DNA from: Luscinia megarhynchos
Lineage: Eukaryota > Chordata > Aves > Passeriformes > Turdidae
Reading direction: 5' to 3'
Assembly (NCBI GenBank): GCA_034336665.1
Contig: JAPFBE010000003.1
Span: forward strand, 13,556,360-13,620,359
Length of the DNA: 64,000 bases
Program-made: the position numbers and the translations under genes
The notes under the pieces: model-generated
What the model saw: the letters and a program-made list of their open reading frames with translations, nothing else
Database searches by the model: none
What the model was told of the DNA's origin: nothing
Part shown: piece after piece, positions 38,010-52,600 of the stretch
Position numbering within the stretch: position 1 is the stretch's first letter
How the letters are laid out: the number at the start of each line of letters is the position of its first letter

Positions 38010-41000
38010 CTACACCTCTAATGGAAAGTACTCAAAAATTTACCATGAACAGGTGCAACTCATGCACTACTTATGCACATTATCACTCAGTAACTAACTG
38101 TATCTGCTATGAATGGTGTCAAACTCCACTGTATGTCTGTGGGAAAAGTCATTTTAACTATGGCTTTAACGGGGCAGAAGAAGAGGAACTCACATACGTG
38201 TGCTCACTCACACGTGATGTGAGTCACGCATAACTCTGAGATTATGTGATTAAATAAACTACTCTGAAGAAAAGGGGATTTAGTTTGTAGTGCCACTCTG
38301 CTGGATGTCCTTGGAGGTTGTTCTCAGGTGTCACAGGGAAGGCTGATTTGAAGTCTGTGCTTGCCTGGTCTGGGGTGGTGGCTGAGTTTGCAGTGTTTTG
38401 TTAAAAGAGACTCTCTGGAAAAAATATTGATGTTTCATGCCAGCTGCGTTGCAGGAAAGCTGTTTTTGGGAACACTTGCTGCTTCACCACAGGGTGCTAT
38501 ATTTCTTCACTTACAAAACTCAGTGTATGTTTTACCCAGAGTGCTGGGACACGGCCTGTGAGGCAGCCAAGCGTGCTGCTATCCACGGTGCCATAACACA
38601 CCCTCGGCCTGTCACGTTCCACCCCAAAGGCCTCCTCAGACACGGCACTTCCCTGTCTCAACTTTGAGCTTCCTCTCCCTGTGATGCAGAGTAGCTGCTG
38701 AGGGGGCCCAGCAGCAGAGCAGACTCATTGCCAGCCCTCCTCTGCCCTTGGCATGCCCAAAAGCCTGGAGAGGGACAAACCCACGCTTGCCCCCATATCT
38801 GCCCGTGTTTACCTCAGTGGGTTTCCCCTCAATCGTGCTCCCACCACGGGCCATGCTGGGGCCACAGCTGCGACTCTGGCTGTGGTGTCCCCAAGTCCCG
38901 ACTGCCCCAGCTCAGCCCTGCTGCAGAGAAGCTGCCTTGGTCAAACCCAGGCTGTCCTCAAACACTGTTTGCCCTGTCATGAGACTGCTGGGACTCAGCC
39001 TTCCTGGAAAAGGGCTCAGTCTTGGCATTGGCTGGCATGGTGTGTGTCCGTGTGTGTGTGTGTTGGCAGGTGCTGAGCCTGCAGGTGTCCCCCACGCTCA
39101 GCCAAGCAGGTTTTGCTGGCTACAGTATCACCAGAAACAACATTAGGAGGATTTGACGCTTGGAGTTGTCTGTGGTCGTTTCCCCAGGCACCTGTCTCTC
39201 CTGTGGAGTACTCAGTCCGACCTTCAGTGCAGAGCAAGTGCTTGGGCACTGAGGGGTTGAGAGCTTTCAGCGGCTCAGGGACACCTCCATGCCCCTCTGT
39301 TCTGTGCCAGCTCCCACAGAAACTCCTCTGAAATGTCCTGCAGCACCTGTGATGAGCTTGGTGCGGGGGCTTTGCACGTGCAGGGGCTGTGTCTGCACTC
39401 TGGCAAGGGGTGAGGGCTGGCCCAGCACGCCCACAGCACGCTGGTGCTTCTAAACCTTTTATTGCACATGCCTGAGGTGCATTTATATTTGATTAATATT
39501 CTTTACATCTGTAAACAGGAACACCTGATGCTTTATAACTTAAATGAAAAGACCATCACTGCTTGGATCCAAAAGGCTCAACAGTCCCTTTAAGAACTAA
39601 CAGGAGATAATATCACATCCTCCTCTACACCTCTACTTGCTTTTAGACCTGTGTAAAAGGACATTTCACTTTTGCAATCCTGTGTTTATTGCAGAAAATA
39701 TCCCAGCTGAGAAACCAGCCTGTGTATGGGAAGCCCCAGCCGCCCAAACTGCTGGAGAGGCACATGGCTATGGGTGCCTAGAAGGAAACCTGACCCTGCC
39801 TGGGAGTGAAGCAGGGATGTCTGACTCTGTTGAGCTGCAGGGGTGAAAAGTGCTTTGGCTTTTAACAGCAGAAAATAGCTTGCTGACACCAAGCCCAAAT
39901 GGCAAGTAAAGGAGATCTGGGGTTCTGAATCCCTGCAGGACTTCTGTAATCAAATTTCAAATTGTGGTGATGGCAAAGTCAGCATGCAAATACAGAATAA
40001 TTTTATTACTTTGTGTGAGAAGGTAATCAACTCGTGCCTATAAATCCTGACTATTTGCTTACGTAATTTATTTTTGTTTTCCTTTGGGATTCTTTAGCCT
40101 TGTCCTGACTTCACTGTCATTTGGACCAGCTGTACTTTGTAATGCACTGGACTTTGGTTTATCACCCTGTTTTACAGTCTGGCAGCTTTACAGCTTTCAG
40201 AGATATCTAGTTACATAAAATGGGTGTGCTTTCTTGCCTGGCTAAAGAATAGCCACCATCCTTTTAATTTTCATCTGGTTTTGTTTTTGTTAAAAACTGG
40301 ATTAATATGGTGTTGTTTCTTTGATCCTAGCATTTGTTGCTGCCTCCATCTGCCAGTCCTGCCTGTCGCTCTTCAGCAACAAATAATTCCTGCTCCTACA
40401 CCACCAAATCCAAAATTAGTACTTGCTAAGCCATTAAGTTATGGCTAATGACATCAATGGGAGGTAAAAATAATCCAGAAATTATTAATGTGTCCCAAGA
40501 ATTTGCCTCTCAGACTCCTGATTTTGTGAAATAAGTCTTGCAGTTCGTTCTAATTACATTATCTGTAAAGAAAAAAGCCTAAACTGTTTCCCTTGATGCT
40601 GCTTCCTCTGTTGGGTGTGTGACTTCCTGTGGCAGGCTGTGGTCAGCCCCTGCACCTGGCCTCCTTCAGTGTTGCAGATCTCTTCTCCTGCCTCCTTTTT
40701 AATTTACATTTTCTGCCCCAGTGACAAAGCTACACCTCTGTTTAGAGGTTATGATGTCTAGGAGTGGTGAATGCGGAGTTGGATCCATCCCTCTACTTTA
40801 ACTCTGAAAAAGACTCATGGACCTGTATCTGTAGCTAAAACACACTGAGGCTGTGGTTGGAAACGTCCTTGTACATTTGTGCTAGGCCGTGGCAGGAAGC
40901 TGGCTGGGGAAGAAACCCAAATCCTATCACATGAACTGATTGCAAAAGGCACGAGACTACAGACCAAAACTACGAGTCTTGTTTCCTCCTGCATAAGGTG

Positions 41001-42265
41001 TGTGGTGGTGTTTGTGTGTCAGTGACTCAAGTGGGCCAAATCTGGAAGTTCAGAGAGATCACAGAGAGTCCAGACTGGAGTTTGCTCATCATAAAAGCCA
41101 TAAAGAAAATCTGTACCTCCACAGTGGTATCTGGGTGTCCAATTATAGTAACCAGCTTTCCAAAGTCTCACCCTGCAGTTTTATCTGTGTATTTTGAAAA
41201 TAACACTGCAATATCCAATTACTTGGAAACACTGATGGGCTTTCATGTGGAAAACTATCATCTCATGTTTTTTCCTGTGTGGAGGAAAGTTTCTAGTAGG
41301 AATTTCAGGGATTCATGTCCCGTCCCTGCACAGTGGGTTCCTGGGAGGTGATTTGGAAGATATAAAGCCACCTCATCATACTATACATCAAACTTACAGG
41401 GAGAAGATGGGCACCTGGCTTTGCCTTACCAAAGCGTGTTATTTTTAGTCTGTTTTAGTGGAGAGAAGGGAAACAGTTCAAGAAAACAGAGGTTCCTTTT
41501 TCCTTTGAGTAGATGTGACCAATCTGACACCTCCTATATCAACAATCAAAATATGCAAAGTTCAAAACAAACAAAACTATTTACCTGAGAGCATTTCTGA
41601 ACAGGGTGTTTGTTTTCCATCCTCACGAGCTAATTATCCCCTGGGGCTTTTTGTCTCTTGCTTTGCCCTGGAGTAAATCTGTGAAATGAAACCGAAACCG
41701 GTTTGAAGATGCAATTTCTTCCCCCTCGCTCACTATTTTCAGTTGAGGTGTGTACCTGTGCTGTGTTACCAAGCACAGAGTGTTTCTGATGGCAGAAAAT
41801 GTCAGAGCTCAGCAGGGCAAGGCCTGAGGGTCGGGAGAGGTGCCTGTCCCAGTGCTCCCGCCCCAGAGCCCACACCGCTCTCTTCAGCCTCACACCCTCT
41901 GCTCCACAAGCTCCCTGTGGGGACACATCTCAGCTCCTGGTGGGTTCCAAGCCCTCCATCAGGGTTGTATTTACCAAAAAACAGCAAAAAAAGTTAGCCA
42001 GGTCTTGTGAGAGAAAGAAGAGTCCTGGAAGGGAATCTCGTCTGGATGGTGAAGTTAGTGGCTTCTTTGAGTTTGCAGCGAGATTAAACATTAGCAGCAG
42101 GCTCGGTGCTGCTCTGCTGCTTGGTTTCAGACAGCAGCCAAGGCCTTCGTTTAAATTGCAGCCACTTCTCTGAAACCTGAGATCAAAAAACAACAACAAA
42201 CAAACAAAACAAAAGAAAAAAAAAATTAAGCAATCCTGCCCAGGCAAGCAGAACAAGCGGGCAGA
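38010..42265. other. intergenic, no gene recognised
   Basis: The sequence alternates between moderately GC-rich (38.3-39.4 kb) and AT-rich stretches. It has a TG-rich patch near 39040-39065 and a perfect octamer motif ATGCAAAT at 39984-39991. Open frames up to 132 codons at 38.7-39.1 kb overlap on both strands, as expected of GC-rich non-coding DNA. Confidence 0.65.
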
Positions 42266-42269
42266 GCCA

Positions 42270-43140
42270 GTCCGTTGTGTGAGGTGAATTATTGGAAGCC
42301 GCAGGCTGGACAGGCCCAGCCGCCAGGCCCCGCGCCCCGAGCTCCGCTCCTGCTCCCTGAGGGACAGCCAGCCCTGGGCAGCGAGCGCCGTGAGGAGGAA
42401 GCTCCAGCGCTCCGGCTCGACTCACGAAAGGAGGCACGACACACACCCCTGGGCTGGCCTCCAGCCCGAGGCAGCGCTGCCCGGCGGGGAATTAGCCGAG
42501 CTTTCCCCGTAGGGAGCAGGGTTTGCCCTGAGCTGACACCTCCGCTCCCCCGGGCCAGGCTCCGGGACAGCGACCCTCCCGAGACAAAACACCGCGCAGG
42601 AATGCAGTGAGACCCCATATGCTGTTTCGCAGGGAAAGTTTGCATTGGCTTTTTAATTACATCCACAACGAAGGCTCTTTACGAGAAGAGGGGAGGGGGA
42701 AGGGTTGTTTTTCTCACATAAATTTTGTTCTAACTTATGTAGGCAAAAAAAGCCTCCTTCTATGCCGTCGCTATGGCTACGGCTCGGATCATTGTGCAGG
42801 GGCCTGTGAACAGGAAAAGGCCGAGCGGGGAGGGCGGCGGGCCCGGCGCTCCCTCGGCTCGCAGCCGGGCGGTCCTGACGCGTCCTCCGGCCCAGTCTGT
42901 CCAAGGCCACCCTTCTGTCCCCTCCCGATGGGAATGTGGCAAATCTGCCATTGCGAAATGTTCTGCTGGCTCAGCGTGAGGAGAACTTCCCGGGGCATGA
43001 GTCTGACAGAGGGAGAGCGAGGAGGAGCTTTGCACCTCGGCTCCCTGGAGATGTTACCAGCGCTGGTAACACTCGCTCCCCAACCCTTCCCCGGAGGCAG
43101 GCTCGCTGCAGCCGGGAGCAGCGCAGCGCTGGCTGGCCTG
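42270..43140. promoter_or_regulatory. orphan CpG-rich block
   Basis: The sequence is clearly enriched in G+C and CpG (for example 42300-42600 and 42770-43130), yet no gene start is recognised next to it. The nearest gene end is the SAT1 3' UTR more than 3 kb away. It could be the promoter of an unannotated transcript or a GC-rich patch without function. Frames of up to 225 codons overlap on both strands and look like composition artefacts. Confidence 0.4.
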
Positions 43141-43144
43141 CAGT

Positions 43145-43216
43145 CTCACAGCTCTCACAGCTCACACGGGTCACACAGCTCACACAGCTCACACAACTCA
43201 CACGGGTCACACAGGC
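43145..43216 (+). repeat. 9-bp minisatellite (TCACACAGC-like)
   Basis: About eight units of TCACACAGC and variants (TCACACGGG, TCACACAAC) follow one another. Because the period is a multiple of three, one frame reads as Ser-His repeats. This is a repeat artefact, not evidence of a protein. Confidence 0.93.
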
Positions 43217-43289
43217 CAGCCCTGTGCTTCTGCCTGATGGGCTCCCACTGGTGGGACACCACTGACCAGCTCAAAGCCAGCTAGTATTG

Positions 43290-44575
43290 CTCAGCCCCCA
43301 TCATAGGCTGGCACTCAGCCTGGCCATTGTGAATTGTGCTCCTGGAACCGAGGAAAGTCACACCAGGTGAGGCTTCTCCAGCACCTAAAGCCACAGAAAA
43401 CACTCTCCTGTATGTTTCAGTTGTAGTTCCAGAGGCGCTTTGGTCCTCCTGTAGCTTGAGAAAAAGTTATTGAGGGAATTTTAAATTGTTTTTTTTCTTG
43501 ACCCACGGCTTTACCACATCACTGTTGGAGACTCTCTTTCCAAAACTGTGAGAATACTTCTGCTGGTTTTAAAAAAACTGCCTCTTAGTAAGATCTCAGC
43601 AAAAGTCATATCTGAAAGGTTGATCCTTATATTTCCTTTCACGTGTGAATGTTTAAAATTATCCCCATTGGCTAGAAAAGGTCTCATTTAGCACTGACTC
43701 ACTTGTTTTCTATGACTCCCTGAAAATCCATTCCATCAGAATTTGTTTAGAAAATGCAATGGTAAGCCACAATGGCAGAAGATGAACAAGATATGATAAA
43801 CAATTTAAAATTGATTGAAAATTTGATTAAACTGCTTACTTTCCTAATTATAATGCCTAATTAGTTAGCTTGTTCCATTCAGTCATGAAGCTTTGATAGC
43901 TTTATTGTGCTCCAGAAGTCTGGGGCCTGAGATTTAAGCAGGCCTGCCCTAGATATCCAATGAACTGTTAATTTCAAAATAAAAACACTCTTAAACTGCT
44001 CTACTAGCAATTGCCTTCTGGTCTGATAAACGGAGCCAGAAGCACAAGCTTAAAATAACTTCAAAACAGATTGCACTAGCACTGAGATGCAGTAGGTATG
44101 AGATGCAGGAGGTTAATGTAGCTCACAGAATAACCAGTGAAGTTACTACATCTTCACCAGGGAGAAGATACAACACCCTGATGCTCAGTGAGAACCGCTA
44201 GAGACCATCTCCTCTTCCCCATTCTGCCTCCATCACCAGTTCTTGGGCTGGTTCCTTGGGTCTGCTTGTTCTCTCTTCTGCTCAATTCCAGAACAGTACA
44301 GGCTCAGCAAGGGCAGGGAGGTTTGTAGCCTGGTGTCTAATCTTTGGCCAAGCAAGAAACACAGATTTCCACTCTCCTTGGGTAGGAGAGGGATTGAGCC
44401 TCAGGCTGCTCTGTGTGGTATGAGTGCTGCCACAGCAGCTGAGGTGCTGCACAGACAGGGCAGACCCGGAAATGGATGTTTCTTATGTAAAACCTGACAT
44501 GCTCAATCAAAGGGTAATTTTTGTGACATTCCATTCTCAGTCCAGCTGGAGTTAGTCCAAATAAGCACTGGAACC
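43290..44575. other. intergenic, AT-rich, nothing assigned
   Basis: No gene or repeat is recognised. The stretch 43780-43960 is AT-rich with several TAATTA-type homeodomain core motifs and could be a conserved non-coding element, which only alignment can show. Confidence 0.6.
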
Positions 44576-44578
44576 ATA

Positions 44579-45235
44579 TCACAGAACCATAGAATGATTT
44601 GGGTTGAAAGGGGCCTCACAGGCCATCTCCTTCCAACCTCCTCCATGGTCAGGGATGCTACCCACTAGACCAGATTGCTCAGAGCCTCATCCAACCTGGC
44701 CTTGAATGCTTTCAGGGACAAGACATCCACAACTCTGGGCAAGCCATTCCAGTGCCTCACTACCCTCACAGTAAAAATTTCTTTTTACTAGCTAGTCTAA
44801 ACCTGTCCTCCTACAGCTTAAAGCCTTCTTGCCCCTGTGAAAGTCCCTCTCCAGCTTTCTGTAGCCCATTTAGGTACTGGAAAGCTGCTGGGTCTCCCTA
44901 GAGATCTCTCTTTTCCAGGCTGAGCATCTCCAACTCTCTTTATGTTTGTGGGAGAGGTGCTCCAGCCCTCTGATCATCTTCATGGCCTCCTCTGGACTCA
45001 CTCCAGCAGGTCTGCATCCCTCTGATGCTGGGGACCCCAGGGCTGGATGCAGCACTCCAGGTGGGTCTCACCAGAGTGGAGCAGAGTCACTTCCCTTGAC
45101 CTGCTGCTCACAGGGCTTTGGATGCAGCCCAGGACATGGCTGGTTTTCTGGGCTGCCAGTGCACATTGCCAAAACAAAGTTGAGCTTCTTGTCCACCACC
45201 ACCCCCAAGGAAGAGCTACCTTCTGCTCTCTCCCA
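44579..45235 (-). mobile_element. CR1 LINE 3' fragment
   Basis: The complement of the CR1 tail and 3' region starts at ATCACAGAACCATAGAATGA. It continues through TGGCCTTGAATGCTTTCAGG, CAGTGCCTCACTACCCTCAC, CTCCAGCCCTCTGATCATCT and GCCCAGGACATGGCTGG. It ends in the region matching the ORF2 C-terminus (CCACCACCACCCCCAAGGA). Stops and indels show it is inactive. Confidence 0.93.
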
Positions 45236-45239
45236 AGAG

Positions 45240-46385
45240 CTCCGGTATTTTTTACTAGTGTTCTCACTCTTGAAGCAACAGCTGACAGCTAAACCTCACA
45301 CCTGGGCAGAGCTGGCACACCGTTGACTACACATCAGCTAAAAACAAAAACAGAAAGTAAGAACAGTTTCATGTACAGCTCTCTGTTGGCCCTGGGCAGA
45401 GTGATACCTTATTCCTACAATTAGTTCAGCATTTCCCATAGCTGAAGCAGTCACTACCCACTACTCTCTAGGATGAGGAAACACCTTCCATGTGACACAT
45501 GATTTATGCAGTGACCAGCAGTTTAAGTTTTACTAAAACCAGTTTATGTTACAAGGCAGCTAAGTCTCTTCCCTTCCTTTGAAGTGAAAGCAGTGCTGGT
45601 CAAAAAAAGCCTTTTATTGCAGGGTTACCAGAGAGCACGAGAAGAGCAGCACAAAGTCCGCATGCATCCACTTTCACCATCAACTTATGAGAAGGGCAAA
45701 CACAGTACTGCAAAGTTGTTAATTTGTTTCAAAGACAACTAAAAAAGTGATAAGCAGCATTGTTTTCACCTGCTTCTGTGCAAAGGCTTTAACAGAAAGG
45801 GCTGGCTTCCTACCTGCTTAACACAGTCCTTACAGCTCAACAGAAATGCTGAACCTGATCTGAAATCATGATCAGAAACACACATCACCAGAAGCATTCG
45901 AGTTTGGTGGTTTAAGAATCACATAATGAAGCTTTTTGTGGGGATTGCAAATAATACTTGCATGTGACCAGTCAGAACCAATTTTTGTTACTCAGGCCTT
46001 GAAACCATACCAGGATATGTCTTTCCCTTCAAGGCTATGCCTCACTTTTCAGCTGAGGTGCTCTGCAGCTAAGTGGAAGTCCTATGCTCTGGACTTTTTG
46101 GAACAGCTGTCCAGAGAGCAGCAACCTAATTTAGGGACTCCAATCATACCTGAAAATATAGGTCACAAGCCAGGATGCCCTGCAGGACCAGGGGTTGAAA
46201 AACCCTTTTAAACGTCAAGTGCACAGAACCTTGCCACAAGGTCCCACAAGCATACAAGTGCACTTTTATCCCACTGGGACCATCACATATCATTTTACTT
46301 GTAAGACTGAAGTCAATCAGTCTTTTATTAATCTGCACGCTATTTGATGGGGAACTCTATGTAAGAATAAAAGTCAAAACTACTG
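45240..46385. other. intergenic, nothing recognised
   Basis: This is the gap between the CR1 copy and the SAT1 3' end. I see no recognisable gene, repeat or RNA. Confidence 0.65.
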
Positions 46386-46387
46386 CC

Positions 46388-46727
46388 ATGAAGTGAAAAC
46401 TATTTTATTTTTATAAAAGGCAATAATTAAAACAAACCCTACCAGTGTGTACATTGTACACATTTGAATGACACTTACAAGAATGAAGTTTCCATATACA
46501 AGGATTACAAGCCCACACTGGTAAAGGATGCACACAAGCACATACTGAACTTCACAGATTGCTCAGCTCCAGATCACAGTACCATTACTCTATGACCACA
46601 CCTGCACTGCCATTATTAGCAACCACACTACTTTATTCCACTACAAACTGTGCATACATAGAAAGCAAGAAGTTTATTCAGAGAGCACATATATTCGCAG
46701 GAAGAATTTATTTGCTGGAATAATCTC
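46388..46727 (-). other. SAT1: SAT1 3' UTR
   Basis: The stretch runs from the SAT1 stop codon to a poly(A) signal. It includes a 17-bp palindrome, TGTGTACATTGTACACA (46446-46462). Two closer AATAAA hexamers (complement of TTTATT at 46707-46712 and 46673-46678) and one at 46632-46637 could give shorter 3' ends. The extent is inferred from the most distal signal. Confidence 0.5.
46404..46409 (-). terminator. SAT1: SAT1 poly(A) signal AATAAA
   Basis: TTTATT on the + strand reads AATAAA on the - strand, about 320 nt after the stop codon. Cleavage would fall near 46388. Confidence 0.5.
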
Positions 46728-48892
<2,165 letters not shown>

Positions 48893-49200
48893 TTTCGGCG
48901 ACGCTTCCCCCTGCGGCCCCCTCGGCTGACGAGTCCCCGGTGTGTGAACAGGAGGAGAAGCTGCTTCTTCATTCGTGTCCCGGGCGCGGCGGCCACCTGC
49001 GGTCAGTCAGGCTGCGAGCATGTCCCGGCGGCGTTCGGCTGCTGTAGATCCGGTTCGCTCCCGCTGGTTCCCCGACTCGGAGAGTGCGAACCGGCGGCTT
49101 CGGCCGCCTTATTTAAAGACATTCTAGCCCCGCCTTCCCCGCCCACCGGCCAATGGGAGCGGCCGCGGTGCTCGCCCTTAGCCAATGGCCGCGCCCCTCC
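48893..49200 (-). promoter_or_regulatory. SAT1: SAT1 5' UTR and CpG promoter with TATA-like and two CCAAT boxes
   Basis: Reading toward SAT1, two NF-Y type CCAAT boxes (CCAAT on the + strand at 49150-49154 and 49182-49186, so inverted for SAT1) lie upstream of a TATA-like CTTTAAATAAGG (about 49108-49119). The start would be near 49080, giving a 5' UTR of about 190 nt. That UTR holds a 4-codon upstream ORF (ATG at 49021, TGA ending at 49007) and the overlapping 46-codon one. I did not find the human polyamine-response element motif. Confidence 0.55.
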
Positions 49201-49345
49201 CCGGAATCCTGCCCGGGCCTGCCAGCAACAGCTGCGGCCGTCTCGTGACTCACCCTCCCCCTCCGCGCACGGCGCCCCCTGGCGGGCTGGTCAGCGCTGC
49301 AGGGCGAGACCCCGGCGGCTCTCCCTGGGCTGCGGGACTGGCCCT

Positions 49346-49655
49346 AAGGGACACGGGCACAGCCCTCGGGGACCCCCGGCACCGTCCTCAGGGACACGGG
49401 CACAGCCCTCGGGGACACCAGCACAGCCCTCGGGGACCCCTGGCACCACCCTCAGGGACACGGGCACAGCCCTCGGGGACACCAGCACAGCCCTCGGGGA
49501 CCCCCGGCACCGCCCTCAGGGACTCCGGCACTGCCCTCAGGGACCCTCCGTACCGCCCTCAGGGGCACCGGCACTGCCCCACTGCCCTCCGGGGACCCCG
49601 GCACCGCCCTCGGAGACACCGTCACTGCCCCCGGTGACACGGGCACCGCCGGCCC
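49346..49655 (+). repeat. GC-rich minisatellite, period about 21 bp (with 42-63 bp higher-order units)
   Basis: About 15 units of AGGGACACGGGCACAGCCCTC and variants (GGGGACCCCCGGCACCGCCCTC, GGGGACACCAGCACAGCCCTC) follow one another. The left part repeats as larger 42- and 63-bp units; the right part is more diverged. Because the period is a multiple of three, long frames without stops appear on both strands here (one of more than 400 codons on +). They are artefacts of the repeat. It begins about 150 bp upstream of the SAT1 CCAAT boxes. Confidence 0.95.
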
Positions 49656-49659
49656 CCCT

Positions 49660-52600
49660 TCTCCCGGCTCCGGCTGCCGCGGGACCCCGAAAACCGAGCC
49701 CGACATGTCCCTCAGCTCGGGGCTCTCCCGGCTTGGGCCCCACGTTAGGGGCCGTGGCGCCGCCGTGGCCGCAGAGCGCGGGGCGGTGTTGGGGGCACTC
49801 CGTGCACCGCCGTCGGGAGGGGAGGGAAAAAAAGCCGCAGAGTTTGGGAAACGCGGAGCAGGGATCCGTACCCAGCTCCCCGCGCGGGGGAGCGTGTCTA
49901 GCACCAAGGTACGCCCCCGGACAGGAGGTTCCTTACGGAAAAAGGGCCGAAGCGCTGAAGTTTAACCTTGGGGCTGGGACGTTTCCCAGGCTGGCACAGG
50001 CACCGTAAGCCGCCTGACTGGAGCGGAAGGGGTTGTGGTGGGAGAAGCACGAAGGAGTGGGTTTAAAGCAGGGGGATCTGCCAGTAAGGGAGGTTGTGAT
50101 GCCATCCCGACGGAGGTATGGATGTCACTGAAGAGAGAGGGAGTGTGATGAGGAAAATTCCATCTGGAGTAGACTCAACAACATGACTTTGGAGTATGAT
50201 AAGATGGAGGAATTATCCTCAGCCCTGCCTTCTTCTGGATATTACTTAGTGAGATACTGGTGTATGCTGAGGAATGAGCTGCATCATGACCTAGATGACC
50301 ATGGACCTACCAGCTGGGCCACCCCGAGAAGTGCAAGTTTGCTTTTCACCCTCTTCTATTAGCTGTGCCACTATTATGTACATTCTTAGATACTGTAAAG
50401 GAGCTCTTTATCTTACATTTAGCTTAATCCGACTTATTTTAAGAGTGGTCTGGGATTTGCGAGGACACCAAGTCATGCTGCTGACTCTCATAACACACAC
50501 TCCATTTTTTAACGCATGCAACAAGCTACAAGGTTGACCTTCACTTAGACAGCAGGAACATGATACTGCAAGAGGGTGGTATAAAGAAGTGTGTATAAAG
50601 TGTGTGTTCGGGTGGCTGGTGTTAGCACACAGTGGAAAGTGCCTGAAGGCCTGGGAGAGTAATTTAGGATTTATGCAAACACCCTAACTGGCTCAGTTTA
50701 CCCTCTACTTGAGCAAGAATAGAGATGCCCAAAGAACAGGAGCATTTCCATATCACTAAACAATTGCCAGTGGCTAGTAGTAGAAATGTTAAAATTTATT
50801 TCATGAGTGGTGAGTCTGGAGATCCCTCAGGACAGGGCGTTTAGTAGGGAGAATGAATCTGAATAAACTACCAAAGAACAGACTCAGCCTAACAACATAC
50901 CTTTAATGAATACATATTTTTTCATTCCTTAGAAAAGATTAGACTGGGATCAGAAATGGGGAATACTGTCTCTGTGAAAGACAACAGCCTTTGTGTTGTC
51001 TGAAGTCTCTTTGTTTTGCATTTCACAATGAGGAAGTCACACTATCAGGAAACCTACTGCAGTATAAGAATACAAAGTGCCTGGTTTCTTTCTTCTCAAG
51101 TCAGAAAAGTCACATGATTTAGAAGTTGAAGTCTCAGCAAAAAAACACCCAAACTTTTTCTCCCTTGACTGTTTTTCAAAGTTCTGCTTTAATTTGCTAA
51201 GAAATATGCTGATACTATGTTGCCTGAGTTAATACAGTTCATTGAATTTAGCTTTCAAATTCACAAGGTAGAAGGAAAAAATATGAAATTATTTTTCTAT
51301 TAATTTCATGAAGTGCTAAAAAAAGTTTCATGAAACAATAGGAAATGCAGATAATTTAGTGAAAGAAAGTGGAAAATTAAAAATAGCTAATTAAGATACC
51401 TAGATCTCAGACACTGTTGTACAATTATTTAGTTATGTATTATTAGGGTTATTTTTCCAGAATAAGTAAGTTTAGTAAGAATGGTAAGAATATTTTAGAA
51501 AAAGATTTTCCAAAAGAACTCAGTTTATGAATTAACCAGACTGATTTGGCATGTGTTTTACATCCTCTTCCTTTGTCTCAGATCTGTTTGACTTTGAGAA
51601 GGTTTCATGTCATCTTGACATAGCTGAGGCCAATAATGAAATCTCTAATTACCTGCACAGGGCTTGGATTTTATCCCTCAGTGCTCACAGCCTGTTGATC
51701 TGCCCTTTTCTCCAAGGAATGAGTAGTGGTAAGTCTCCTGAAAAGGATCAACATTTTTTTAAATGATGCAAATATGTGTGCTGGCAGATGGGTAGCAAAC
51801 GTGTTCAAGGTAAACCAATGTTGAACTAATCTGTTACACTGAAGTCTGGAGTAGCTCACTTCTGTGCCAGCCAGCAGCTTCTTCCATGCAGAACCTGCTG
51901 ACTGTGAATCCATCCGCATTTCCACCAGGAGGGTTGAACTTTGGTGTTTGAGAAGGTAAAATGGATTAGAACTATCTAAAATGTACATAATTCCTATTTT
52001 TCTTACTGTAACTTCTCCCTAAATATTACTCATAAGAGAAACAGAAGAATTTGGGCAAAATAGCAAGCAGCACTTTCTTTTTTAGCATGCAACAGGAACT
52101 TTTATAATCAGCTGTTGATAAAAGCACATGCAGCATTATGTAGTGACTGAGGCAAGTTTCCCCACATCCTGCCCAGAGATGGAGGTCTTTTCTAGTCTGA
52201 AGATACAGGAAATAGCCAAACCAGTTCCCCCAGTTCCTTTCATGGCAGTGCAACTGAACAATTTATTCAGAGAGTTATGGGACCCCATCTGCACTTGTAT
52301 CAAAACCATGTTTCCATTTGCATCTAAATTTCTAATGTTCTTTTTCCTTGGAGAATGGACAGAAAGGCTCAAAGTGGGCACCAGCTTTCTTTCTTTACTG
52401 TTCAACTAATCAAACTCTCTTCCCCTGTTTTAATTTTTGATTTCCTCCTTCGCTAGGAAGATTCTTTGCATTCCTGCATGAATGCCTCTCATGCCTCAGA
52501 GGTTCTCTGTTTGTAATAAGTAAAAGGAGAAGGAGTAAACCTCCTTATTCCACATTAAACTGTAGCGAGTTAATGATTTTTGATTGTGCTAATAAATATT

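Noticed and set aside
42607..43284. 225-codon open frame ending in Ser-His repeats
   Set aside because: The tail is a 9-bp minisatellite, overlapping frames on the other strand are also open, and there is no splice or homology support.
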